A DNA stretch of 64,000 bases from Halarchaeoplasma sp046498385 (GTDB lineage: Archaea; Thermoplasmatota; Thermoplasmata; Halarchaeoplasmatales; Halarchaeoplasmataceae), in contig JAWOAU010000059.1 in NCBI GenBank assembly GCA_046498385.1, positions 1 through 64,000 on the forward strand, in the 5' to 3' direction. Of the stretch, positions 1 to 9,900 are shown piece after piece. A model generated the notes under the pieces. That model was given only the letters and a program-made list of their open reading frames with translations, was not told where the DNA came from and ran no database searches. The first letter of the stretch is position 1. Every line of letters starts with the position of its first letter. The position numbers and the translations under genes were made by a program.

Positions 1-157
1 CAGTAACCGTGTCGTAGTTGATCTCCAAGACATAGCCAACAAATCGCAAATCGTCGTATCTCTTCGCTGTCTCGTTGGCCGATTCGCGCCGCAGAAATTC
101 TTGGAGCGCGCGCAGCGGATGGTTCTGCCGGGCTGCTTGGTTGAAAAACTCTCTCAT
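1..157 (-). CDS. Partial unknown protein, truncated by the window edge
   Basis: An open frame reads from an ATG at 157 down to the window edge, giving about 52 residues beginning MREFFNQAARQNHP and including RFVGYVLEINYD. It overlaps the stop of the upstream methylase gene by ATGA, so the two are probably translationally coupled. The base composition looks more GC-rich than the rest of the window. I do not recognise the family. It lies in the 1-640 block that appears foreign to the neighbouring archaeal sequence and may belong to a virus, plasmid or another organism. Confidence 0.5.
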   Translation of the reverse strand, partial: MREFFNQAARQNHPLRALQEFLRRESANETAKRYDDLRFVGYVLEINYDTVT

Positions 158-636
158 CGTCTCAGACCTCCTCCGACACGGTAGCTGATGATCAGGACCT
201 CTCCAGAATCTCGCGCGGTGATGCCCGGCCTGCGCCCAGTACCGCGTGGAATCTTGATGACTTGATTACCTGCAAACAGCGCGACGATGTCAGGGTGTGC
301 GGAAGTAGTCAGTGCCCATGACACGCCACGCTTCTTCGCATTCTGCAGAGCGGATGCCAGTCGGCGATGGTCTTGAAAGCAGAACCGCCCACCAATGTAG
401 TGTTTGTTGACCAGCTCTCTCTTTCCAGGGCGGTAGGGGGGATCCGCAAAGACAAAATCGCCTGACTCGCACTTCTCTATGACTTCTTCGAAGTCACAGC
501 AACGGAGCCTAGCCCCGCCCAGGACACGTGAAACGGCCATCAGGCTCCCGAGACCTATCACCCACCTTCGATCCTGGCCTCCATAACCAACGTTGAACTT
601 CCCTTCCTGATTGTGACGCCACATCCCCTTGAAGCA
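154..636 (-). CDS. DNA adenine methylase (D12 class), C-terminal fragment
   Basis: This is the carboxy part of an N6-adenine DNA methyltransferase of the Dam/D12 class, which transfers methyl groups from S-adenosylmethionine to adenine. The catalytic motif DPPY is visible in FADPPYRPGK, and RHNQEGKFNVGYGG matches the conserved block that precedes it. An ATG at 624 gives 156 residues, but homology to the family continues in frame to about 636 (CFKGMWRHN) and then stops abruptly. Roughly the first 100 residues, with the SAM-binding FxGxG region, are missing. It is therefore a truncated gene ending at a junction with the subtilase gene on the other strand. The TGA stop overlaps the next ATG. Probably non-functional as it stands. 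Confidence 0.75.
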   Translation of the reverse strand, partial: CFKGMWRHNQEGKFNVGYGGQDRRWVIGLGSLMAVSRVLGGARLRCCDFEEVIEKCESGDFVFADPPYRPGKRELVNKHYIGGRFCFQDHRRLASALQNAKKRGVSWALTTSAHPDIVALFAGNQVIKIPRGTGRRPGITARDSGEVLIISYRVGGGLRR

Positions 637-642
637 GGGTCA
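636..642. other. Abrupt junction between two truncated genes
   Basis: Homology to the minus-strand adenine methylase ends at about 634-636 (codon for C of CFKG). Homology to the plus-strand subtilase begins at about 639-645 (VMDS, the catalytic aspartate region). Both genes lose their 5' part at the same few bases, and the sequence left of this point looks more GC-rich. This is the pattern of a chimeric assembly join or an illegitimate recombination, not of normal gene spacing. Confidence 0.6.
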
Positions 643-3600
643 TGGACAGCGAACTTCACATTGAGCACGAAATGTTTTATGACCCAAATTACGATGGAAT
701 GCCGGATGAGGAGATCGAACCGGCTGATAATCACGAAAAGATACACGCCATGTATGCCCCTAACCGTGGCATGCTTGGCGCGGGTCAATATCACGGTACC
801 CACGTAACCGGTACTGTTCTTGGTAACGCACCTCCCCGCGACGAGTACGTAAAACACGACGGTCATGGAATGGATGCACGGGTGATATTCCAGGACATCG
901 GTCGTCAACTGGCTTTATCACCACCGGAAAACATGTACGAAGATGGTTGGGGTAGAAGCATGGACGAAGGAAGTTATATTCACACCAACAGTTGGGGCGG
1001 GGCCGGAGGTTATTCAGGACTTGCCATCGAAACAGATGAATTCACCTGGGATCATAGGGATTACACCATATTGTGGGCCGCAGGTAACGATGGTCCCGAT
1101 CCCGAAACGATCATGAACCAGCCCCACGCAAAAAATGCTTTATCAATAGGTGCTACTGCCAATCACCCCATCGAAGATAACGTCGCCGGTTTCAGCAGCA
1201 GGGGCTACGCCAACGACGGTCGTATCAAACCCACCATATTGGGTGTAGGAATCTGTACCTCCGCCGATCAAACGGAAGATGGTTATGCTGGTCTGGGTGG
1301 AACTAGTATGGCCACTCCTGGTATAGCCGGACAGGTGTCTCAGGTAAGGCAGTATTACGAAGAAGGCTGGTACCCTATAGGATATGCTAACCCCAGCGAA
1401 GGTTTCAACCCCAGCAGTGCGCTTATCAGGGCCACCCTCATCAACGGAGCTGTAGAGGTATCAGGTAACGATGCTTACTTACACGGTGAGGAATTCCCCA
1501 ATAGAGACCAGGGATTCGGTAGGAGCACCATCGACCGTGCACTGTACTTTGAATGGGATGAAAGGCGTTCTGTAATATTTGACTCGTGGAACGAAGGTAA
1601 CGCTCCTCTGGAACTCAGTACCGGAGAGAGCTGGTCTATGGATTTCGATGTGGTTGATGATGCTGAAGAATTAGAGGTAACTTTGGCATGGTCAGATTAT
1701 CCCGGCGAAGGTGGTGCCGGAAGTATACACATCGTCAATGATCTTGATTTGGAGTTGGAGACACCGGATGGAACCCGATATGTGGGCAACGCATACACCG
1801 GACACAACCCCGGTTACTCGGAACCCGACCCCACTTCCAACATGTGGAACGGACCCAGGAGCGGCGAATGGGACGGGTTGAACGTTGAGGAAAATATACT
1901 CATGCTCCCGGATCACAATGATCTTCAAACTGGAACTTATACGCTAACGGTAACTGCACACAGCGTACCCAGCGGTCCTCAGCCCTTTGCGGTAGTTGTA
2001 AGCGGAGGTTTACAACCTATAATGGCTGAAGGCACCCCTCCATCTATAGATATCACATCCCCCTCTGCAGGAGATGTGTGGGAGCACGGAGATGAGGTTG
2101 ACATCATATGGACTACCACTGCCGGAGCTGATCCAATAGACTTCGTTGACCTTAGATATAGTTTGGATAACGGAGAGTCCTGGGAGTTCATCGCTGAAGG
2201 ATTACCGAACGACGGCTCACTCACATGGACCGTTCCCAACGTCAATAGCGCCGAGAGTTTAATACAGGCACGTGTCATGGACAATGCAGGCCGTTATGAT
2301 ATAGACACCTCTGATATGTTTGAGATCATGGGTACTCCTCCGGCACCCCCTTCAGGTCTAGGGGTACATAAAGATGGTGGACCCACCGTTGTTACCTTCG
2401 AAGACTTTGCCGACGGCAATTACGACGGCTGGGAAGTACACAACGGAAGTTGGGATGCATCCGAGGGATATCTACAGGGCTATGGAAAGATATCCACTCC
2501 CGCCGTGATGGACGGAGAAGACCTGGATGCCTACGGTGTCTGGGAGTTTGATTTCCAGTTTACCGACATGGACGATGCCGGACCTACGGATGCACAGATA
2601 ATGAGGTTCAACTTTATATCCTCTGGAAACCCGGCGTCACCTTCGGGATACGTTATGACTGTTACCGGGCAGACCGCAGCCGGTCCTCAAGCAAATCTTT
2701 GGCCATTGGAAAACGGTGATGCAATCGGTGACGCACCGATACTAGCCGGTACTTGGACTGGCGGCACACAAGTCAGCACATTGAGGATCGAAAGAGATTT
2801 AAGCAATGAATTTACCATATATATCGACGGAGGTCTGGTTGGTACAGTTGTCGATGACACGTATGCAACTACCGAATACATAGGTTTCAACCACGATCCG
2901 AATCCTTTGGGTGGGGAACCGCACATAGTACATAACGTTGGGGCGTTGACAGAACTCGAAGGCGAGCCCCACAACATACTAACCTGGGACGCTAGCCCCG
3001 ATGATCCCGGCGAAGTCAGTCATTACAACGTTTATCGTTCGGAGGATCAAACAGGACAATACGAATTAATAGCAGAGGTAACCGCCGACGGTTCACAGGA
3101 GTATACATACGTTGATGAATACAAAGGTGAAGATGACGACATAACCTGGTGGTACTTTGTACGTGCGGTAGGTATAAACGGCATGGAAGAGGACAACGAG
3201 AACACAGCGCCGGAACCTGCCGACGGTGAGGCACCTTCTATAACACTGACCAGGCCTGAGGGTGGTGAAACATTTACAGCCGGAGAACAAGAAAATATCC
3301 TTTGGCAAACTGAAATAGGTGACAACCCCGTAGAGACTATAGATTTCAAGTACAGTACTGACGGAGGAGGTTCTTGGACTACAATAGAGACTGGTTTACC
3401 CGATACAGGTAATTACATCTGGACAGTGCCCGACGAAGCTAGTATTGACTCTCTGGTCGGTGCAACCGCTCGGGACTCAGCCGGACGCACTGGTTCCGAT
3501 GTCAGCGGTACGTTCATCATCGAAGGAATCCCCCCTTCACCTCCGGAGAATCTGATGGTTGAACATCATGGTACTCCCGAGGCCGTCGTTAACGGTATAT

Positions 3601-4931
3601 TCGAAGGTGATTACGAACCCTGGGAGCTTACCAGAACGGTTGCCGAAGGCGAGGCACGCTGGGACTCGGAGAATTATATTGAAGGAGGTTCCATCTATGT
3701 GGCGGTCGAGGCTGAAGGAGAAGGTACTATCCGCACAGAAGACTCCTATTGGGAACAGGATATAACTCCCACCTCTGAGGAGATAACGGTATCCGGTGCA
3801 TTCAGAAAGAACATATTCTATGATTCCAATTCTGGAATTGGTTGGTCTTGGGAAACACATGTCCATCACGCTATCGTTGAAATCCTTGTCTACGATACCA
3901 CGTCCGGATGGCAGACTGTACACATAGACCAAGACACATCCGTCGGAGATTCGGGCTGGGGTGAATTTGCCCCGATTACTTATGTGCCTGATGGATATGC
4001 GGATTCGGTAAGGTTGCGTATGCATGTAGAGGCTGAAGGAGACACCGGCCCCGCGGGTGGAAACCATACCGCTATAGGCGAACTATGGATGGATCATATC
4101 AGCGTGACCACAGAAGGGGCCGAGGGTACCGATGACAATCTACTCACATGGGATGCCAGCCCTGACGATCCTGATTCGATAAGTCATTACAACATCTACC
4201 GTTCCGAAAGTGAGGCCGGTCCCTGGGAAATTCCCATAGGTAGTGTTGATGCCGATGGTTCACTGGATTACGAGTACTTAGACGCTGGCGCGGGTACCGG
4301 AGACGATACGATATGGTGGTATGTAGTCAGAGCAGTGGGAACCAATGGTATGGAAGAAGATAACAGCAATGTGGTACGTGAGCCAACCACGGAATTGGTC
4401 ACCTACGACATTGAGTTGCATGCCCATATTAATGCGGATGGCTGGAACTTCGTTTCGTTCAATCTGATACCTGTAGAATCATCCCTGGAAGCCATACTGG
4501 AGCACTCTGACTACGGCATAGCTGGTAACTACGACAAAGTGATGTACTATGATGCATCTGCGGATAGTTGGCATGTTTATGTACCCGGACGACCGGACCA
4601 TTTTAACAACCTTCAATCTTGGAACCATAGGATGGGTATCTGGATACGATTGACGGAGGATTCTACACTCACCGTAGAAGGAAGTATCCCGACTCAGACC
4701 ACCATAACCTTATATCCAGGCTGGAACATGGTCGGTTTACCGAGTGCCCAAGGGGGAATTCATGATATTCCCAGTGAGGTCAGCAGGGTAGGACGATTCG
4801 ATGCGGCGGCAGAGAACAATATAGTGTATGTAGACGTGCAAGGATTCCAATTCCAACCCGGACAAGGCTATTGGATATACAACGGTGCGGATGTAGCTGT
4901 AGATTGGGTTGTGGACTACAATACGGAATAG
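642..4931 (+). CDS. Secreted subtilisin-like serine peptidase (S8), N-terminally truncated, multi-domain
   Basis: Extracellular endopeptidase of the subtilase family. The catalytic triad can be placed as Asp2 (in MDSELHIEH), His51 (HGTHVTG) and Ser222 (GGTSMATP), with oxyanion Asn149 (AAGND). Signal peptide, propeptide and the strand before Asp are missing, because the frame is closed by a TGA at 630 and the sequence changes origin there. After the catalytic domain come a jelly-roll P-type region (about 300-460), Ig-like domains with the IxSPxxGxxW..G pattern (about 465-565 and 865-965), a LamG-like domain (about 585-755), Fn3-like segments and a C-terminal module with two GWNxV motifs ending in VDWVVDY. 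The same accessory modules occur in the carboxypeptidase at 6958. There is no C-terminal membrane segment. The ATG at 642 is only the first in-frame start and is not the natural one. Confidence 0.85.
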   Translation: MDSELHIEHEMFYDPNYDGMPDEEIEPADNHEKIHAMYAPNRGMLGAGQYHGTHVTGTVLGNAPPRDEYVKHDGHGMDARVIFQDIGRQLALSPPENMYEDGWGRSMDEGSYIHTNSWGGAGGYSGLAIETDEFTWDHRDYTILWAAGNDGPDPETIMNQPHAKNALSIGATANHPIEDNVAGFSSRGYANDGRIKPTILGVGICTSADQTEDGYAGLGGTSMATPGIAGQVSQVRQYYEEGWYPIGYANPSEGFNPSSALIRATLINGAVEVSGNDAYLHGEEFPNRDQGFGRSTIDRALYFEWDERRSVIFDSWNEGNAPLELSTGESWSMDFDVVDDAEELEVTLAWSDYPGEGGAGSIHIVNDLDLELETPDGTRYVGNAYTGHNPGYSEPDPTSNMWNGPRSGEWDGLNVEENILMLPDHNDLQTGTYTLTVTAHSVPSGPQPFAVVVSGGLQPIMAEGTPPSIDITSPSAGDVWEHGDEVDIIWTTTAGADPIDFVDLRYSLDNGESWEFIAEGLPNDGSLTWTVPNVNSAESLIQARVMDNAGRYDIDTSDMFEIMGTPPAPPSGLGVHKDGGPTVVTFEDFADGNYDGWEVHNGSWDASEGYLQGYGKISTPAVMDGEDLDAYGVWEFDFQFTDMDDAGPTDAQIMRFNFISSGNPASPSGYVMTVTGQTAAGPQANLWPLENGDAIGDAPILAGTWTGGTQVSTLRIERDLSNEFTIYIDGGLVGTVVDDTYATTEYIGFNHDPNPLGGEPHIVHNVGALTELEGEPHNILTWDASPDDPGEVSHYNVYRSEDQTGQYELIAEVTADGSQEYTYVDEYKGEDDDITWWYFVRAVGINGMEEDNENTAPEPADGEAPSITLTRPEGGETFTAGEQENILWQTEIGDNPVETIDFKYSTDGGGSWTTIETGLPDTGNYIWTVPDEASIDSLVGATARDSAGRTGSDVSGTFIIEGIPPSPPENLMVEHHGTPEAVVNGIFEGDYEPWELTRTVAEGEARWDSENYIEGGSIYVAVEAEGEGTIRTEDSYWEQDITPTSEEITVSGAFRKNIFYDSNSGIGWSWETHVHHAIVEILVYDTTSGWQTVHIDQDTSVGDSGWGEFAPITYVPDGYADSVRLRMHVEAEGDTGPAGGNHTAIGELWMDHISVTTEGAEGTDDNLLTWDASPDDPDSISHYNIYRSESEAGPWEIPIGSVDADGSLDYEYLDAGAGTGDDTIWWYVVRAVGTNGMEEDNSNVVREPTTELVTYDIELHAHINADGWNFVSFNLIPVESSLEAILEHSDYGIAGNYDKVMYYDASADSWHVYVPGRPDHFNNLQSWNHRMGIWIRLTEDSTLTVEGSIPTQTTITLYPGWNMVGLPSAQGGIHDIPSEVSRVGRFDAAAENNIVYVDVQGFQFQPGQGYWIYNGADVAVDWVVDYNTE

Positions 4932-5028
4932 CACTATAAGCCGATACTATAGGCACCTGTATGTGTTAAGTTCGCAATATCCTTTTGCACTTCTTCACCC
5001 GGTGCTCTATCCCCATAAGTTTTGCATC

Positions 5029-5050
5029 GTCTCTAATCTCCATTAGAGAC
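5029..5050. repeat. Perfect 9-bp inverted repeat (hairpin)
   Basis: GTCTCTAAT and ATTAGAGAC flank a 4-nt loop. The repeat lies about 100 bp beyond the subtilase stop and just past the decayed glycosyltransferase on the other strand. It may be a transcription end signal for either strand. No T-run follows directly, so the role is uncertain. Confidence 0.4.
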
Positions 5051-5070
5051 ATGAAACCTCTTAGCAGATA

Positions 5071-5582
5071 TCATCGGGCCTTCTGTTTCGTTAGGGAGAA
5101 TATATCCTTCAAAATTATTTCTATATCGGCGGTTTGGGTGACCACCTTGTTCGTCCGGCGGTACAGGGATTTCATCGATGTACGGTGCCATGGTTTATTT
5201 CTCTTGATCGGATGATTTCTCACAGATAGAATAATTTTGGAGCTGTTTCCGAACAAGGTTTTGCTCAAAATCGATTGAACGTTCATACGGGTTAAAAATA
5301 AAACAAGGACGTCGATATTTTTTTCCTTACACATGTTTTTTATCTCCCGAGATGTGTTCAGTATCTCGAAAATGTCACCAAGGGGATTTGTCCTTCCTTG
5401 TACCCCAAACAGATATGCCTGCCCTTGTATTCACAGGTGGGTTCGACGTGGTAAAAAGACAGGTATGTGACATCATGTTCCCCTTTCATGAAAACTTGTT
5501 CCCAGTTGCACAGAGTTCCTCTCGGCACCTCCGCCTATTCTCAAACTGGAGATCACTATGAGGATGCTCTTTTTTCCTTCAT
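5071..5582 (-). pseudogene. Decayed GT4-type glycosyltransferase, N-terminal half only
   Basis: Minus-strand fragments add up to the amino half of a glycosyltransferase family 4 protein. A start at 5582 leads, across a slip in an A-run, into SILIVISSLRIGGGAERN, the classic GT4 donor-side opening. A frameshift near FHERG moves the reading to HDVTYLSFYHVEP, and a third frame holds NIDVLVLFLTRMNVQSI, KIILSVRNHPIKRNKPWH and KVVTQTADIE. The sequence then runs out into stops at about 5070, so the carboxy nucleotide-sugar binding half is gone. The ATG sits 5 bp after the stop of the next glycosyltransferase remnant, so the two once formed an operon. An 87-residue frame at 5071-5334 is only a surviving piece. 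Confidence 0.7.
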
Positions 5583-5587
5583 GCCTT

Positions 5588-6735
5588 TTACTCCCTCCCC
5601 CGGTGCTTCAAAGACCTACGGTAAGTGTCTATGATGGTATCAACTACTTTTTGCTTTGACAGTTCACTTTCGTAATATTCGATCATGTTCTTTTTCATGT
5701 TCGCCTTTGCTTCATGATCCTCCATGAGATAACCGAGTTTGTCTGCTATGTCTTCCTCATCCGGCTCCACCAGCAGGCCGTTGTATCCGTTTCGTATCTC
5801 CTTGGGACTCCCCCTAACGTTGGTTGCGATAACAGGTGTTCCGGTGTATGTCGCTTCCAGCAGCACACTGGACAGGGGCTCCGGTCATAGGGAAGGTACC
5901 ACCACGATATCCGCCTGTTTGTATACTGAGTGTATCAAATCATGGCCTACCTGTCCCAGAAACTCAATGTTTGAAATCGCCCTGCTTTCCAGTTGTTCTC
6001 TTTCGGGACCTTCTCCCAGCATGATTAATTTTGGAGTCCGTATTCATCCGATCAAAGGCTTTTATCAGCATATCGACGCCCTTAATCTTGTATAAACTGC
6101 CCATATAAGCCCACCAGCACACCTTCGCGTCGGATATCGATCTTTTTCTTCGATCCCCGGATATCGGGTATGTTGACCACATTGGTGATACGGCTTTTAT
6201 CGATGCCTTCTTGTTCAAGAAGTTTGTTTATGAACCCGCTTAGACTGAAAAAATGTCCAAATGTTTTCAATACCTTTTTTCTCTTGATAAGATCCAGGTA
6301 TAAGGCCAGCCAGAATAGCGGATTTACTTAAGATAAGTTCCCTTTGGGGCAGAAACTTACGTAGGAATTGATGGTGACGAAACTGGGTTTATCAACGTCA
6401 ACCATGCGGGTCATGTTGAAAAAGTGTATTATATCGTACCTGTCGCTGATCCTCTCAAGCCCTCTTTTAACGCTTCTGTTGAAATGAAACTTACGTTTTA
6501 GATCGTCCGAAAGTGATGTGCACCCTGCATTGAGCTTTCTGAGAATCGTCAAGCCATGTTTTTTTCAACACGCTGCAGACCCTGAACCTGAGAAGTCAAC
6601 ACGGTGACCTCCATACCGTTACGTTGTGCAAGGACCGAAGCTAAAGGTGCGCAGGGTGTTTCCCCGCCCCTATAGCTTACAGGTGGAAAAGACTCGGACA
6701 CGAACAATATCTTTATTGAGTCATTGACCTTGGGG
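5588..6735 (-). pseudogene. Decayed GT4-type glycosyltransferase, full length but frame-broken
   Basis: Several minus-strand frames reconstruct one glycosyltransferase. In order they are an amino end with IKILFVSESFPPVSYRGGE (about 6720-6660), a middle with YDIIHFFNMTR and SFVTINSYVSFCPKG, then WWAYMGSLYKIKGVDMLIKAF (about 6115-6050). The carboxy end carries the donor-binding E-x7-E region as LLEATYTGTPVIATN through GLLVEPDE. At least three frame changes are needed. An in-frame TGA at 5885-5887 sits where a PSLWPEP-type motif is expected, which suggests Trp changed to stop. The likely former role is transfer of a nucleotide sugar during surface polysaccharide or protein glycosylation. Sequencing indels could mimic some breaks, but the neighbouring remnant shows the same decay. 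Confidence 0.75.
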
Positions 6736-6946
6736 CTAACTCATTCTTTCATATCAGTACACCTAGATCGGCTTAATCATTTTAAACTGCATGCATGCAG
6801 GTCTGGGAGGTGCGTATGAATCGTGCATAGATGGTGGTAGAGAAAAAGCACGATGATGGATACCGGTAAAAAGCGGTTTTTATTTCGGTAAATACCCATC
6901 AACTTTATTTGTAGCCTATGACATGAGGTTTTCACTCGGTTATAAT

Positions 6947-6951
6947 GGAGG
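6947..6951 (+). promoter_or_regulatory. Strong ribosome binding site for the carboxypeptidase
   Basis: GGAGG lies 6 nt before the ATG at 6958 and supports that start. The preceding 200 bp (6740-6940) contain no gene I can support. Confidence 0.6.
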
Positions 6952-6957
6952 AAATAT

Positions 6958-9900
6958 ATGTTTAAAAACGCAAAAAAAAGTAAAGTGGTAGCTATATCTG
7001 TTTTATTGATTTTATCCATTTCTGCATATGGTATAACATCCCTTGGATATGTCGAAGATGTTCAAAGCACGAAATACACTGCTAATCGCTCACCGTACCC
7101 GTTCCCCGATCATTATCCCAGTGTCGAAGAACTCTACGATTGGTACGACGACCTGGTAGTAGAATTCCCCAATCTCGTCTCCAAGGTGCACATAGGCACG
7201 TCCTATGAAGGACGAGATTTATGGGTGCTGGAAGTCACTTCGGATGAAGATACACAGGTGGATTACAAGCCCGGGTTTTTCGTTGACGGCAACATGCACG
7301 CCAGGGAGTGGTCGGGTAATCAGGTATCGGCGTACTTCATGTGGAGGCTGCTCAATGAATACGATACCAACGAAACCATCTACTGGCTGCTCAACAACCG
7401 CAGGATATACGTTATGCCCATGCAGAACCCGGATGGGTATACTTATGATGGAGACGGAGGAGTAGGAGGCGGAAATAATTGGCGCAAGAACAGGAACGAT
7501 TCCACTCCTACCGCTGCGATAGGTGTAGACCTGAACCGCAATTGGGATATAATGTGGGAAAGCGGTAATCCTGATCCAGGCTTCGATGATTATCGTGGCG
7601 AAGCACCCTTTTCCGAGTACGAGAACTGGCACGAGAGAGATTTCATTCTTAACAACAGCATAGATTCATACCAGAACATTCACAGCTATGCAGGTACCTT
7701 GCTGATACCTTTGTGTTACTCTTCGGACCCCTCACCTCATGATGATTGGTATCGAGGTATGGCATCCCATATGACTTCCTTGACGTCCCTGATGGGTGAC
7801 GAAAACAGCCATTACAGTTTTGGTCAGCCCCATGAAGAGATCGGTTACAGTGCCCCAGGAGGTGCCGGGGACTGGACCTATGATGCCCTGGGAATCCAAT
7901 CAATGGTATTTGAACTTGAAACCGGCGGCGGCGGATTTTATCCTGGCACGGATGACATAATGACCATAAACCAGGATGTTGACGACTCCTTGGTCTATCA
8001 GTGCCGTGTCGCTGATACGGATTTGGGCGATGGCACAAATCATCTTTACCCACCCATACCGTACATTGTTTACGGAAGGGTGGAAGATCCCGAAGGCGTA
8101 CCGGTAGCTGGAATGGAGGTTGTGGTGGAAAACAAAGATACGGGGGAAACCATATCCATAGACACGGATGGTAATGGATACTACGAGTTGAACTACGGTA
8201 ACCTGGTAGAACGCGGATACGCCCTCACCGATACGTTTCATATCTCCGCATGGACCAATTCACAGGAGTTCAACATCGGTGATGAATGGGGTAGAAGGAT
8301 CGACATGGAGGTTGTGGTTGGAGGCGTACCGCCGGAAATAACCCTAACATCACCTAACGGGGGTGAACAATGGCATGCATTTGATGAGGAGGATATCACT
8401 TGGACGACAAATCAGGGTGACGACCCCATCGATCATGTTGATCTATGGTACAGTGTAGATGCAGGCACGAGCTGGGACCGCCTTGATACGGAAATAGACG
8501 ATACGGGTAGTTACACATGGACGGTCTCCAACGAACACAGCCAGGAATGCCACGTACGTGCACGGGTAATAGATAGTTTGGGTAGATGGGGAGAGGATGT
8601 TAGTGATAACGTATTCGAGATCGTAGGCTTGGCACCCGGACCTCCCCGAAATCTTACGGTAGAGCATGACTCCGCTCCTCACATGGGGATATTCGACGAT
8701 TTTGCCAATGGAAACTACGACAATTGGACGGTTTACGATGGATCATGGGATGCGACCTCCGGTTACCTACAGGGCCATGGTAGCATATCCACTCCCGCAG
8801 AGATGCACCAGGAAAACATAGGTGCATATGGTCGCTGGGAGATAGATTTCCAACTATCCGAGATCTCCGATGCCTCAGGATATCAAATCACGAGAAGCCA
8901 TTTTATTCAGATCGATAACGCGGATCCACGTTATTCCAGCGGTTATTATGTAATAATTACAGGTAATATCGGTGGTAACGGACAGATCAACCTCTGGAGG
9001 TGGGACAACGGAAGCACACCGGGTAGTACGACCGCCGGTGCATCCTGGAACCCGAATACAGACACAAACACATTGGCAATAGAGAGAGACGAGAGCGGTG
9101 TATTCACCCTGTACCTCAACGGTGCCACACTGACCACGGGAACGGATAATACCTACACAACTAACCAATACTTTGGATTCAGGCACAATGAAAATCCTTC
9201 TGGAGGTGATGATCATATCATACATGAGATCAGGATTGAGACCATGGGTGATGGAAAGGAACACAATATTCTTACATGGAATCCAAGCATCGATGACCCC
9301 GACGAGGTGAGCCACTACGATATTTATTGCTCGGATTCGCCAGAGGGGCCGTGGGATGAAAGTATGTTACTGCACAGTGTCCCAGCGAACGGTTCCGCTG
9401 AATACCACCACCTTGATTCCTTTAAAGGCATGGCAGATGAAACCTACTGGTGGTATGTGGTACGTGCGGTTGGAGAGAACGGGCTTGTAGAGGAGAACGT
9501 CAACGCTATACAGGAGCCCGGTGCGGAAATTATTACATTCACTTTGGAGTTGTACTCGGGTGGAGATTCCAACGGCTGGAACTTTGTTTCATTTAATCTG
9601 ACATCTCCTGATAGCTCATTGGAAAACATACTTGAAAATCCGGACTACGGTATATCAGGCAACTATGATCGGTTGATATACTTCGACGCTTCCGCCGGAA
9701 CATGGCTTTCATACGTTCCCGGTAGGCTCGAGTGTTTCAACAATCTGCAGTCGTGGGACCATACCATGGGGATCTGGATAAGGATGACAGCGGATGACGG
9801 ACTTACCATAGAGGGCACCACGCCAACAAATACTACTCTCACACTGCAGCCCGGCTGGAACATGGTAGGACTGCCCAGTTCGGATGTGGGCAATCATAAC

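Noticed and set aside
1979..2284. 101-residue frame antisense to the subtilase
   Set aside because: A shadow of a repetitive beta-rich coding region; codon pattern follows the plus-strand gene.
5071..5334. 87-residue frame as a real small gene
   Set aside because: Its sequence is the middle of a GT4 glycosyltransferase with the flanking parts in other frames, so it is a pseudogene fragment.
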